Assembly: GCF_037126465.1 (NCBI RefSeq)
Contig: NC_088203.1
Span: forward strand, 91,760,668-91,824,667
Direction of reading: 5' to 3'
DNA length: 64,000 nt
Source: Ornithodoros turicata
Taxonomy: Eukaryota > Arthropoda > Arachnida > Ixodida > Argasidae
The number at the start of each line of letters is the position of its first letter. Positions within the stretch are counted from its first letter, which is position 1. Shown here piece by piece: positions 21,385 through 33,559 of this stretch. The notes beneath the pieces were generated by a model that was not told where the DNA came from, did no database searches, and saw nothing but the letters and a program-made list of their open reading frames with translations. Made by a program: the position numbers and the translations under genes.

Positions 21385-22545
21385 CAGTGATGGGAGGTAC
21401 TTGAACTACCAAGTATATTGAAGTACTACTTTCAGTACAGTACATGAAGTACCCTTACCTGGTAATTTCCCAAGTACTGAAGTCGATAAATACTTTGCGT
21501 GTCTGACATCGTTAAACAGGTTGTAAGGACTGATACTTCTATACTGCTCAGTTGCTAGAATTTGGCAACAAAATACACTACTCACATCACAATTTTTCTT
21601 TGTCTACATCATCATCATCATCATCATCATCATGTACACGCTACGCACAAGGATCAGCGCGGTGACCAAATACCTAAGTTTATATGCTAAAAAATATTTG
21701 CTACAAACGCTCGAAAAATAACAATAAAACATAACTATATCCAACTGTATAACAACATAACTACTTCATTATTTTTGTCACCATGCCATGGAGCAAACAA
21801 CAAAATATAGAGTGGTACAAACTGCAATGTATAACTTGTGAGTTCTTTAAGGTACTAAAGTACTTTGTGTCGAACTCTGCGTAGTAATCTCCATTTTTTT
21901 CTTTATCACATCACCATCTGCGTAGTAAAGTCACCTACAAACAGCAAAATGTGGAGTGGTACAAACTGCAATGTATAACTTGCGAGTGCTTTAAAGTACT
22001 AAAGTCCTCTGTGTCGTACTCTGCGTAGTAATCTCTTTTTTTTTTTCTTTATCACATCAGTATCACCATATGCGTAGTAAAGTCAGCAGCAAACAGCAAA
22101 ATGTGGAGTGGCACAATTGCAATGTGTAGCTTGCGAGTCCTTTAAGATACTAAAGTACTCTATGTCGTACTCTGCGTAGTAATCGTTTTTTTTTTCTTTA
22201 TGACATCATCACCACCTACTTGTAAAGTGCTCCGCCACAAATTAACTGGCAAATGTTGTCGCTCATCGTCACTACATTCAGTGAAGGGCAACGTTGTCAC
22301 ATGGACGATGTTAACGACTTTGAAGTGTGTTTTCCTCCAATAAAAGGAGAAGAGGACAAGGTACGAGAATATTTCGCTTCAGGTGCCTTTGTCACTACAT
22401 CGCTCGCTGTATCGTTTTGCAACCGTGACGATAGTAACCTTACAAACGTACCTTAAAATTGTACCCTATGGGTCATTGGTACTTCAAGTGGAGTACACAG
22501 TACCGCACCACAAATGTACTTACCCTTTAAGGTAGAATGCATCTT
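21385..22545. mobile_element. hAT-like element with AAGTAC arrays, right end missing
   Basis: The left end CAGTGATGGGAGGTACTT matches the CAGTGATGG start of the hAT family at 31340. It is followed by repeated 'agtactt'/'aagtac' units; similar units appear at 22478-22535, but no CCATCACTG terminus follows, so the right end is lost. Inside, a unit of 144-152 bp is repeated three times (marker 'gagtgg' at about 21810, 21954 and 22106), each with 'ctgcaatgtataact', 'actctgcgtagtaatc' and a T run. An ATC run lies at 21606-21632. Confidence 0.55.
21795..22240. repeat. Three-unit tandem repeat, 144-152 bp
   Basis: Successive copies share 'caaaatgtggagtgg', 'tataacttgcgag', 'actctgcgtagtaatc' and 'tttctttatcacatca'. 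They are clearly diverged from one another and lie inside the AAGTAC hAT-like element. Confidence 0.7.
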
Positions 22546-23560
22546 TTAAGATACATTCATTTGCTTATGAAATAATGACGCGGTGGGGTGGAGGGTGGAT
22601 AATGTGGTAGATCTAAGCCCTTGTACGACAGCGCATCCCCGAAGGTGCGGTGGCACCAACAGTGGGGATGGGTGGCATTCAATGGAGAGCGCCCGCGACG
22701 GCTGTACGGTGTTCCTCGTCGGGGGGAGGAAAACCGAGAAGACGAGAGCGGCGCAACGGGAATTGCGGTGACCTTCTAGGCTAGGGCTGCGACGATACCG
22801 TGCAGTTACAGGAGGAGGGCAGTAACCCGCCGCAGCGGAGAGATCGCCTTGCGGCGAATGCGCGGGCCGTTGAGTAACAGCGGCCAGTGGAGCTGAACTG
22901 AACCTGGAGCTGAACCGGAACCGAACCCTTATCGTCGAACCTAAACCCGAACCGAACCAATAAACGTTTCGGTTCGACACTCTGGTTTTAAGAGTGTGAC
23001 TAGAATCCTTACTTGACATCCACCACGTGTACTCGAGCACCTGGCCGCACCAGAATGATCAACATCTTCATTTTTTTTTCTTATTTCTCTCTATCTCGCT
23101 CTTTCTCATCGCTCCCACTGTTTATATACGTAGAGTCTGCCTATGTTACGACACACGAGACGCAATGGCTCAAGCGTCCTAATAAGCTCCATGCTCTTGA
23201 CCGCCCACAACTCCAGACACTTATTGTTCATACCCTTACAACGCCTAGTGTAGTCGTAGTTATGTTTTCCGTCTAAGAACATTGCGTGGTGTTAATCATC
23301 CACTTAGATACACGGCGCCGATAAGCGGTAACCGTCTCCCTTATATATGTTCCTGTGGGAACATGTTGCACTAAGCACGCTCCTCTTCATCTCCACAAGC
23401 CTCGTGGTCGAGCAAATTGGTTCCGGCCGGTGAAATGCTTTTGTTCGCCGCGCGTGTGTCCTAAATTCTTAATAGCCCGAACCAGCGAGAGTATTGCGAG
23501 GACGGGGAGTGGATTTTTCCATTACATTTTCTCGACTTGTGGGAGCCTCCAACTGAGACT
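22546..23560. other. No recognised gene; GGTTCGG-type motifs
   Basis: 22905-22975 holds a 'ggaaccgaacc' run ending 'tttcggttcgac', then 'ttttaagagtgtgac', which may be a lone end of MITE family M. The 164-codon minus frame 22546-23040 covers this low-complexity stretch and is not credible. Confidence 0.4.
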
Positions 23561-23599
23561 CATGATTCTGCAGCAATTCTTTTTTCTTCCTTCTTGCAG

Positions 23600-23785
23600 C
23601 AAGCTCAGTGGCCTTTACAGGTATAGGCTTGGCTTGTAAAAGTATATTTATCCCCTCGCTTCTGTGTCTTCTGGCTCTTGTCAATAATTGAAAGGTACGA
23701 CACACAGCCATTTCCTGCCTGGCTGACCTTGCCTTTTCTTTTTTTTTTTGTTTCGTTTAATAAATGTATCCCCCCCTCCCTCCCA
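23600..23785 (+). repeat. LINE 3' tail module (gcctggctgacc ... aataaat ... C run)
   Basis: The block 'cctgcctggctgaccttgcc' is followed by a T-rich tract, 'taataaatgtatcc' and a C/CT run. The same order occurs on the minus strand at 4719-4790, 37635-37700, 55240-55320 and 62180-62270. Two of those are attached to ORF2 3' ends, so this is probably a severely 5'-truncated LINE, or a SINE using the same tail. Confidence 0.55.
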
Positions 23786-23904
23786 TCACACAGATGTCAT
23801 AATTTCTCTAGAGGTCCTCGGGGCGCTTAGGACAGGACTCGTGTACGCTTTTAATCCCTCCTTTCTCTAGCACTTGGAAAGCAATGCGGGATTCTAATAC
23901 GTTC

Positions 23905-24240
23905 CTATGGATTGGATTGGATATGAAAGAAAAATATGGAGAGGTTAGTCCCGACCCAGTCAGGATTGGCTACTCGAAAACACGTTTGTGGGTGGAAAAG
24001 AACCAGAAAAAAAAAGAGAGAAAACAACAACAATAACAAACAAACAAACAGGGAAGAAGCAAAGTGGGTCAAGCAGAAGAAACCGTAAAGGAAAAAGGGG
24101 GAAAGGAAAGGGAGAGACGTTAGGCACCAAGAAACATTCACTGATTTAGCACTAAACGGGCCGTTTGGTACAGACCTGTTGACTGGCGGCACGAAAACGC
24201 GGCTGAAGTTGTGTCCGGCTGAGTTCTTGTTTCCGTGCCG
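23905..24240 (-). repeat. Possible retroelement 3' UTR
   Basis: On the minus strand a T/C-rich stretch is followed by 'gtagccaatcctgactggg' and a short 'atccaatcc' run, resembling a LINE 3' UTR with a short tandem tail. There is no coding evidence, so the call is weak. Confidence 0.3.
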
Positions 24241-25470
24241 CCAATCAGCAGATATGTTCCAAGAATGCCCTGTCGGTTATAGTTCTGTGTTCTCGTATAT
24301 GGCATATGTAGAGTTTGCGGTTATCGGGATTTAGCTTGCAGGAGATTCGGGAAGGGGGATGTTTATCATTCTCGGCATCTATTGCGTTTTGAAAAATGAA
24401 AATCAGATTTTTTTTTCGGCAGTCATGTTAGAGCAAAAAAATAAGCGCCCGAATTCGGGTGCTTCTACAGTGTTACAGTATTACAGTCTACAGTATTACA
24501 GGAATACGGTATCGCAGAATGTTAATGCAGAAATTAGACAAAAGGTGATTCCCGCGTGGGCCCTTTGAGGCGTTCTCACAAATAAATAAATAAACAAATC
24601 GTATACAACTTACTATATCACGGCTTTCAGTCCTTTTGCCCTCATGACCCGTCTCGATCATTTCTTGGAAAATGCCGAAATATGCAAACCCTACATACCT
24701 GTAGAGGCCTAACTTAATTTATTGATGAATTGTTATTTCGCCGATTAATTTCTTATTTTAATTTAGGACGAAGCTCCAGTCTGTTGCTTCCAGAAACCCT
24801 AGTCTACTTCTTGTTTGGCTTCATCCATGAATCCTCCTTCCGTTTTTCCTTTCCACTTCGATTGTATTAAGAGCTCAACGGCAAAGTCATATACTTCTGT
24901 CGCCTTTTTTTAGCGTTCTGAAACATCATCGCAGCTTCATGCACTTTCACCCAAACATTAACGTCGTGTGACTAGACTCCGCTAAATTCAACGTTTTAAG
25001 AGTCGAACGAAAAAATTCGCGCGTTCGGGAAAGGATTCTGCTAAGTTCATATAGCGTATGTACTAACTTAGGCGAAGTCCTTCTGCCCTACAAGCAGCTA
25101 GCAGAGAATATTGATACGTTTCGTGCGTCGTTCCTTATTCCGCTTTTATCGATTAACGATCAAGAAGTTCCGGGAGGCCGGAGCAGAGTAAGCCCACTTG
25201 CGAGGAAAGGATGATTAACGCCGCCAATGATGTATGGATCGCTCGCTATTATGCAGTGCCATGTTAACAACGACGGTAACGCAGCTCCTATTGCTGTTCA
25301 TCACTGCATTAAACTAACCAAAATGTATACACACGCTAAATGCACAGTCGCCTTAACACCCGGAAAACGTGAATCAATCGCAGCGCTGTCACACTGCGAA
25401 AGCCCATACCGCAGGCTATGTTAGTGTTAACGTGTGCGTGGTAGGAATAATCGATAAAGTAGATCCTGCT
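24241..25470. other. Intergenic, no recognised feature
   Basis: Short frames only. A cluster of 'acagtatt/tacagt' near 24465-24505 is the only visible small repeat. Confidence 0.45.
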
Positions 25471-25539
25471 GAATGCGTAATGTATCTATTGATTTTTTGG
25501 ACGAAGGTAAAACTGTGGAAGGACAGTACTGCGTATCCT

Positions 25540-25890
25540 TGGTGCGACATTCACACCTTGTGCACTGTGGGTACACGTGTGAACGCCGGGTACTTCGACG
25601 CCAACTTGAACTCCTCGACCATAGACCATTCAGCCTGTCCAAAGTACTTGGCCCATGGAGCTCCCCTGCGCATCAGTGCCGGGCTCTTCGCTCCCTTTTT
25701 GCTTTCATGCAAGCCACTGGACTCCTCGAAGAGCTCTAAACAGAACTCCGACCTGTCGTCGCTTCAATCTCACCATAATTCATCCTCTCATATTAACCAC
25801 TGTGAAGTGGGGTAGTGTCCTGTGGCTACCACGGGGAAACATCCCATGTCATCATCACTTCTTCATTTATTGTTGTTGTTGTTGTTGTGC
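25540..25890 (+). mobile_element. LINE 3' end (family L-C)
   Basis: The frame ending at 25739 encodes 'YTCERRVLRRQLELLDHRPF', a 'KVLGP' block and 'LFAFMQATGLLEEL' before the stop. This is the usual C-terminus of RNase H-type LINE ORF2 in this genome (compare 'RFLQATGLAERPL' of L-A). The 3' UTR has 'ggggtagtgtcctgtggc', 'cccatgtcatcatc' and ends in a (GTT)n tail at 25868-25887. A matching tail is at 61480-61595. The 5' part is lost. Confidence 0.7.
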
Positions 25891-25904
25891 ACTGTGTTGT
25901 GTTT

Positions 25905-27775
25905 ATTATGTGACCACGAGGGCTTCCTCGAAGTTGCCAGACGCCATGTTCCTGTCCGGGAAATGCAACACCAACCATTACCGGCTGGAATGGCTGGGGT
26001 CGATCACAGCCACCTCCTCTACGTCACCAACCTCATCTTCGGCTTCCGTTTCCTTGTTGGCACTGGCGCGGACGTCAGCATCTTTCCCTCCCCCCCACCT
26101 GACGAGCGTCACCAAAGGGCTGACTACACCTTGCAAGCGGTCAACACAAATCGCTACATAGGGACAAAGTCTTGAATCTCGTCCTTTGACCATTCCTCCG
26201 CAGGGTGTTCACCATCGCCGACTTGCCGTGCGCCCATTCTTGGGGCTGATTTCTTCAATCATTTGGACATCCTCGCATACGTCCGCTGCCGACGCTTGGT
26301 TCAAGTCCGTGGAGTCCCATCCCGCATCGCTGCCACCTACTGTTTGTCTCCCACCGCCGAACCCGTTCGCCGACATCCTCACACAATTTCGTAACGTTAC
26401 CTGGCCGACCCAAGACGCTACTCCACCACGATATACCGTGACCCATCACATTGTCACGAAGGGTCCACCGGTATCCTCCCGTCCGAGGCGCTTGGCACCC
26501 GAACGCCTTGTAATTGCGAGGAAGTTCTCCCACGCACACAGTTCGAGCACATGTTAGAGTTGACATAATTGGACCTTCATCTAGTCCATGGTCCTCACTC
26601 CATGTTGTTTCCAAGTCCTCACTGGGAGACTGGCGCCCTTGCGGGGACCATAGCGCCCTCAACCTTGCCACTGTGCCCGTTGCCATTTGCATGGGGCTAC
26701 CCTTTTCTCCAAAATAGGTTTGACCAAAGCGTACCGTCAGATAAGAGTCAATCTGCCCGACATTCCGGAGACGAACATTACCCCCCCCCCCTTTCGGCCT
26801 CTTCAAGTATATCAGGATGTCTTTCGGGCTGAGCAACGCCGCCTAGACGTTCCAACGTTTTATTGTCGAAGTCTTACGTGGTCTTGATTTTGCCTTTGTG
26901 TACCTCGACGACAAACTGGTGGTCAGTTCTCCCACACTTTCGCCTGCTCCTCTTTCGCTTGCACGAGTATGGCTTCGTCATCAACACCGCGCAGTGCGGG
27001 TTTTCTCTTACGTCGTTCCTTGGCAGTACCATCACGCCCGATGGCATTCGACTTTTTCACACCAAGGTCGTAGCCATCATGGTCTTTTCCCAGCCGGACA
27101 CGCAGTGCGGCCTTCGCAAGTTTTTTGGTCTCGTAAATTTCTACCGCTGATTTGTCTCACACTGTGCAGCGCTTTTGGTCCCTTTGCAAGATCTCCTCGG
27201 TACCACGAATTGCAAAAAGGCTCTCAGTACCACCTTGGCATAGACACCCGAAACGCAGCAAGCATTCGAAGGTATTAAACAGCACCTCGCATACGCGACG
27301 CTCATACACCATCCCCAAGCTCATGCTGAGACAGCGTTACTCGTCGACGCGTCTATAGTCAAGCGGCATACTGCGCTGTGCGACATTACCAACACATCCT
27401 AGAGGGTCGTGCCTTCGCTCTCTACACCGACCATAAGACCCTTACGTTCGCCCTACGGTCGCCATCAGACAAGCACTCTCCCCGTGAAGCCCGTCACATT
27501 GGCATGCATGTTGGAGTTCAGGCACGACGTCAGGCACAGACTTGGCAACCTGAACATCGCCGCTGACGCGCTATCTCGTGCGCTCGTCGCGCCTCTTTCC
27601 ACTATCCAGCGGCCCAGTGCCCTTGACTTTAAGGCCCTCAGTAGCTCAGCAGTCCGAAGAGACCTTGCGAGCACTTCGCACGGACCGTGATACCGACCTC
27701 AAGTTCCAGCAAGATCCAGGGCATCCCTCTGTAGCCTTTCTCTACCCATTGGATGGAACATATACTGAAATACAA
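25905..27775 (+). mobile_element. Decayed Ty3/gypsy-type LTR retrotransposon pol
   Basis: Successive frames on the plus strand recall gypsy pol in order: a gag/protease junction, retropepsin ('FLVGTGADVSIFP', about 26050-26095), RT fingers ('SSPWSS', 'DWRPCGDHSALN', about 26590-26665), RT catalytic YLDD (26901-26912), the 'FFGLVNFYR' thumb motif (about 27120-27150), RNase H ('ALYTDHKTLTFAL', about 27413-27452), 'NIAADALSRA' (about 27550-27580) and the start of the integrase linker ('PLDGT', near 27750). At least six frameshifts or stops separate these blocks. The catalytic Asp codon of protease is changed to Gly (26059-26061). No LTRs are recognisable. It is an inactive relic. Confidence 0.85.
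26863..27150 (+). pseudogene. gypsy RT palm/thumb fragment
   Basis: This frame and the overlapping frame at 26898 cover the RT catalytic YLDD box and the downstream 'HEYGFVINTAQCGF', 'FLGSTITPDGI' and 'LRKFFGLVNFYR' motifs typical of Ty3/gypsy RT. It is separated by frameshifts from the RT fingers upstream and RNase H downstream. Confidence 0.8.
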
Positions 27776-28123
27776 ATTGTTGGGGCACGTTTATTTATCT
27801 GTTGCGTGGCGTAACACGTTTGCAACGGTGTCCAGAATACCTCCTCGCCAATAGCACGCACATCTGCAGAGTTAAAGTGTACGCGCTGATATTATCGGCA
27901 TCCCTTCGTCTCGGGTGCAGTGTTTTGAATTCAGGCTTTCGTCTGTATAGCATGGTTATATCGTGAGTGGAGCTGTACAGCCGGTAGGTTTCCTCTGCAA
28001 ATATTTTGCAAGACAACAGCACAGAACGATGAAAATATATCTCAAATATGATAAAAAATCGCACAAGCTATTTTCTCTTGCTATTATTTGACACCTAATT
28101 AGGAAACCCCCATATCAAAACTG

Positions 28124-28775
28124 TTGACTAGAACTTACTTCGGGGATATCCTCACTCGCCGATCGTCTACAGTACGTGTTATCGCTGTATACAACTCTGC
28201 AGAAACAAAGGGTCACAACATCATCATTCAGTGGGTCCCAGGACTCTGCAGTATCACTGGAAACGAGAAGGCGGACCAGGCTGCTCGTATTGCTCACCAT
28301 AAAAGAACCACTCATAAAATCTACTTCACGCAATCTGATTCAAAGTACTTGCTCGCTTCCTTACGTAATCGCCTCCCTAAAACGATGTGGACAGGCGACG
28401 TCATGAATCACTCGTTCCTCGCGCGAATCGACCCCAACTGCACCTACCACCTCCCATCGAAGATGCCAAGGCCGTTAGAGACAGTCATCCATCGCCTGCG
28501 ACTCAACGTCCCCGTCCGCAGCAACATTCCTTCATAAGATAGGTGTCATTGGTTTGCTGAACTGTTCAACTTGCGGAACTGTGGAGAACATGGAGCTGGT
28601 GCTGGTCACCTGCTGACGCTCCGACTGTAGTCGGCGAACACTGAAAAACGCCCTTGCTAAACTTGACAACCGACGTTTTAGTGTTGAGAAGATACTGGGA
28701 GCTGGCCAAAGCAGCGCCAACAACCTGCGCTGTGTGCCCTGGCGAACCACCTCAAGGACATACGTGCTGAAATAA
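28124..28775 (+). mobile_element. LINE ORF2 C-terminal fragment (family L-D)
   Basis: The 137-codon frame 28124-28537 has the RNase H terminal motif 'IIIQWVPGLCSITGNEKADQAAR' (catalytic His replaced by Cys at the usual SHxG site) and the following 'HRLRLNVPV' region. After a frameshift, 28540-28770 encodes a Cys/His finger ('CSTCGT', 'VLVTC') and 'LGAGQSSANNLR', the usual C-terminal layout. RT and endonuclease are missing. It is a 5'-truncated dead copy. Confidence 0.75.
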
Positions 28776-31339
28776 TATTTTAAATAATTCAGTGCTTTCA
28801 CACATCAAGCGTCCTGGAACAGCTGGTCGCACCAGTGCGACCTACGTTTCCATTTTGTTCTATCTACTTCTATTCTCTTCTATTCTAGAACTCAACTAGC
28901 ATTACGTGCACAACATATGTGTCGTGAGCCATGTTTTCTCACAAAGAAACATGTTTTTGTTAGAGGACGCACACTGTGTGTTGCCCCCCAAACACTACTG
29001 AAACGCTTCAAAATTTCCTGTGTCACATATGTGTACCTCAAACAAAGATAGCAAGAACAGGATAGCAGTTCATTCATGATGACCCATGGAATGTCCTCTG
29101 AAAATCTCCATCGAATATCTTGTGGACGCATTTGCCTGGATAAAGTGTAAAGCTACCCTGTGGATATCGCAAAGATGTACATAGGACGTATGTGATGTGA
29201 TGTCCATGCACATGCACTGCGTGTCACATGCAGTCCATCGACCCCTCGAATTGATGTCGGAAATGTCGCCCCCAAAACACGTTAAATTAACATTGACCAA
29301 CTATTGTGTACCATCGTTATTCACGCGAGATGCAACTTGCAGTAACGTCGACGGCTGTAATTTTCCGTCAAGAACCTGATGAACAAGAGAACTTTCAAGA
29401 ACCTGATGTTGTTTTCTCAACTTTGATGGCACAACATAATGCAAAACTCATATTGAAATAATTTACACTGAACAGCTCGTATGCAAAATGGTTATGTTGC
29501 AATCAATCGACCTCACAAAACAAGCCGCAACGCTACGCAACGGTGTTGTGTTCTAGTGTAATCCTCAGGCTCTGGGACGTTCCCTTCACCGTCTTCCTTG
29601 CCTGTGTTATTTTTTATGGTTGCTAATGATAACGAAGTTTCGACGACCGAAATTCGCTGTTTCTATACGTTCACTTAGGTCGCAGTCACGCTGGTTATAC
29701 AAACGCTCAAAACATGTACGACATCATGTTTTCATACATGTATGGAGAATGTACGATGCTTGGTCACACTGCTTATACAATCCGTGTTTGACAACAGTGC
29801 ACTATACACTAGTATGATCGTACAGAGCTTCAAAGATGTATAGCGCAAACAACCCTCTGTACCTGGGCACACTGGTTATACAACAGAACAGGGGAGTGTA
29901 TTAATCAATGACGAGAGCATTCGTGATTAACCAACTAGCCAATCGGAGCCGGAGGCGAACGGAAGTTTTGAGGAACCGAGAATCGACTCGCCGGCTTCGC
30001 TTTCTAGGGTTCTTTTTGGGGACGCTGTCTTTCTTCGTGCGATTGTCGTTGTGTCTACGCAAACACCTCGACAAGAAAGCCAAAGACAAGCAAAAGACCT
30101 GGCCTCGGCAAGGCATGTCTTCGTGCGCAGGACACCATCCGCGCCCCCCTTCAGCCCCCCCCCCCCCAATCCCGGTGACCCGTACCTGGACCTGGATCGG
30201 CGCCCGAAGTATTTTCGTCTCGCCCTTCCCCGTGGCCCTGACAATGTCCTCACGGACTGCTTCAAACCCACCTATTTCGAGGGCCCGGCCACCGCCTCAC
30301 ATCTACGGCCTGCTCTCTCGTCTCTGCTACCGCCGACGCCTTCATCGCCGCCAACTTAATATCCAATCAGCCATCGCATCAGCACAACCATCCTAGGGTT
30401 CGTGACGTAGCCGCTCCAAGCGTGGCCCATCACGGCGTCCACTCCTCGTCTTCAGCTATGGGGGCGGGGGATCATATATCACCCAGCCACATTCGGCCAC
30501 ATTTTCACAAACATCACCGTACTGGGTGCGCGTTCGATCGTGCGCACGAGGATTCATTTTCGCTGCGAGAGTATCATCGATCATTAAACACCGTTCCATT
30601 GCGTTATACGCTCCTTGTGGTCCCTCACTCCACAGATATGCAGCGAAAGATGATCAGTCTCCTCCAGCAATGTAATGCTCTTCCATTGATATTTTCTCGA
30701 GAGTTCGCTCTTCGTCGATTTGGTACGAAACCAAAGGCATTCAAGCCAGTGACCATGATCTCGTGAGTGTGATTCAACTGAAAAATAAAACAAAACAAAA
30801 ACTATTGTCGGGTAAGTTCACGAGAACTGAAAGAAAAATCGGCATTCGAAACAGAAAAGCGGGTTGACCTATACTAATATAAATTGCGACTAGATTTACA
30901 CGTAAGGTTAGTCCGCTCGCATTTGTGTGGCTACATGCTACACGTACCGCAGGGTATAAGACTGCCGATAATTTTGCCGTAGGAAATTTCTGACACACGG
31001 TGCTGCAAGCAGTTTATTGATCTATGTTGTTGAGCACCTTGAACGTTCAGTATAGGCGTCGTTATCAAATAACATTTTAAGGAATATAAGCGATGTTCTA
31101 AAAGTTTCTAACCTTCCAGGATCATACTTACTGCTAGACTCTCGCCCTTTCACTGTAACAAAATTGCTTGGTTCATGGTCACATCCTGCTCACCAGCGGC
31201 ATGCCCTAAAACACTGCGTATATTTCTGGACACAGTAGGATTCTGCTTCTCGTGCTTTGTGAAGCACATGTTTCTCTCTGGTTGACGTTTTAAACTGTGA
31301 AACGGAAGGGTTCATGCAGAACGTGTGAGCACTAAATAC
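28776..31339. other. Intergenic, no recognised gene
   Basis: Frames at 29908-30396 and 30051-30359 (plus) are Pro/Arg-rich and overlap a C run at 30159-30167. They show no domain I recognise, though a decayed retroelement cannot be excluded. The phrase 'cactggttataca' occurs near 29690 and 29870, hinting at another small element. Confidence 0.4.
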
Positions 31340-33559
31340 CAGTGATGGCCACTAACTACTTCTACAGTAGTTTAACTATAACTACTAACTACTTTGGGAT
31401 TGAGTAGTTTAACTAGTAGTTCAACTACTTTTCAGGGGAGTAGTTAAAACTACTTTTTTAACTACTGCAATGTAGTTTAACTACATCTATAACTACTTAA
31501 CGTTGTCCACCATCACCAATCCCTTGTAGTGTTCTTGTGCACCTAAATATGAATCACAAGCGATAGTAAACTTTTGCTCAAGTCATTGCTACGATCGTCA
31601 AATACAAAGCTTGCGGTGGGATTCTGTCTATGCCTACGCGATAAACTAAGTTGCAGAATTATTCCACAGCATATGAGACTTCAGTCGACAAGCATTAAAA
31701 GTAGAGGTGTGCCAATAATCGAAATTTTGAATACGAATCGAATATTTGCGATATTCGATTCGTATTCGTATTTGAAAATTTAATGTTCGAAGTTTTCGAA
31801 TATTCGATTTCTTTTCGCATATCTCAGCAGCTTATTCCGAAACTGTTGCGGGCTGCGCACTGGAATTTGTACGTTGCGGCGACGAACATGCATAGTAGAA
31901 CAGCTGCAAAGCTACGCGCGGAGCTTCCAAGGTACGCTCTTTCGCGAATGCGTCGCTATACGTTCGGTAATCGAAACCGAAACTAGTACGCAGTTGTGTG
32001 CGGCGGCCATTTTAGAGTCCGCCTCAGCGAAAATCGAGACCGCGGTACGTTTGATACATCGTCAGCACTGTCGTGGTTTTAGTGGGTTGCTAGCGAACTC
32101 TGAACATTCGTATGAGGCCTACAGTTCGGTGACATTACGGTTAAATATCAAAATTTTGTTGACGGTGAGCTGAACACCGCTGTTCAGCGTCCCATTGGAT
32201 GCACAGCCAAAACCTGCGTCTCGAATGCGTCTTTTTCGGTTTCGATTTGTGGTTATCAGCGATATATGATAGAATCATGGTCGCGTTCGATGACGGCGAT
32301 AATCGAGGAGTGCGACGTGTTGATATTTCGACATAGTTTCTCCAACTCCGGCGCTCTGCGACCGTATGAAAGCGCCAACTAGGATGACCGTAATGCTGCC
32401 GTCATTTGAAACTGCGCGAACTGTTGTTACAGATGATAGCAAGACGCATATATAGCCTAAAGCCCGACCTTCACAGATCGATTTTGCTCGCGACTCACGC
32501 GCGTCGCCGCCGGCGCGACAAAGTTTGAGGAACGCGCGCAGATTTCCGCTGTGAAAAGAAAGAAGCTTTGGACACGAACTTCGCGGAAACAATCACGCAT
32601 GATAGAGCCATTCAACATCGTTCTGGATCGCAGTTTTACCACGCTATAATGCATGAGGCCGTTCCAAACTATGCATTACCGACAGTAACGATAGTGAGCA
32701 GTGAAAAGGAGAGCAGTGAAACCGTGCAGTTTCTCGCCTTCACGACAAGTGCGGAAGGCATTGTCATTGCAAGAAGAGACCACTTGCCACCATCATTTTC
32801 CTTCTGAGGTGCTCATCACTAAATCATCCCACACTCTGTACATGCCATTGCTCTTTACTTCCATTCTGTCTGTTTCACCAGCACTTTACAATGCCAACAC
32901 AGGTGTTCACTGCTCATGAAAGATTTTTGAAATGAAAGTTTTTGCTTGCGGTTTTCAGCTTGCCTCATGAGAACAGCGCACTGTTTCATTGTAAAAATAA
33001 TTTTGCTGTACATGTGCATATAAGCATGTATGCTCTATGCTAAGCCAATACATTAATACATATTCCTCATTAGCACTTGGGACATTTTCCTATCATCAGC
33101 AGAACACAACTGTGACGATGCTTTTTTCCGGGGCTTAATTAACTTAATTAACTCTTAGAAGCCGTTATCCTGTGACGTGATATTCGATATTCGAAGGACA
33201 ATTTTGTCGATATTCGTATTCGATTCGTATTCAAAAATTTCAATATTCGCACACCTCTAAAAAGCGAAGATTTAGTACACATGCCCCACATAGTTGCTCT
33301 GCACCTACGTTCTCAACAAACGAGTAGCTCAAGGCAAAAGTCGGAAGCACAATCGTGCCGTAAAGCTTGCGGCAAAATCGGAAGTAGTTGACGCCTCAGT
33401 AACTTAACTACTGTAGTTAACTACTTAAAATAGTAGTTTAACTAGTAGTTGCCACTACATTTCTGCAAGTAGTTGCTAACTACTTTTTAATTACAATCAG
33501 GTAGTTTAACTAGTAGTTTAACTACATGTAGTTAACTACTGGCCATCACTGCTAAATAC
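31332..33559. mobile_element. hAT-like element, family T1, carrying a nested element
   Basis: Element 31340-33551 starts CAGTGATGGCCACTAAC and ends GTTAACTACTGGCCATCACTG. It is flanked by an exact 8-bp duplication CTAAATAC (31332-31339 and 33552-33559), the hallmark of hAT elements. About 150 bp at each end consists of 'gtagttaactac'-type units. A second element occupies 31702-33259; without it this copy is about 650 bp, close to sibling copies at 42904-43428 and 44642-45220. No transposase is present. Confidence 0.88.
31702..33259. mobile_element. hAT-like element, family T2, nested in T1
   Basis: The termini TAGAGGTGTGCCAATA and TATTCGCACACCTCTA are inverted repeats. Each is followed inward by arrays of 'attcgaat'/'tattcg' units over about 90 bp. 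The flanks share AAAAG (31697-31701 and 33260-33264). Sibling T1 copies read straight through at this point ('attaaaagtgaag' or its reverse), giving the empty site. Length is 1558 bp with only short incidental frames. The TAGAGGTGTG start and palindrome arrays fit hAT; the visible flank duplication is 5 bp rather than a clean 8. Confidence 0.8.

Noticed and set aside
22546..23040. 164-codon minus-strand frame
   Set aside because: It covers a GGTTCGG-type repeat array giving Arg/Phe/Ser periodicity.
29908..30396. 162-codon plus-strand Pro/Arg-rich frame
   Set aside because: Three overlapping open frames on both strands in a GC-rich patch suggest composition; no family recognised.
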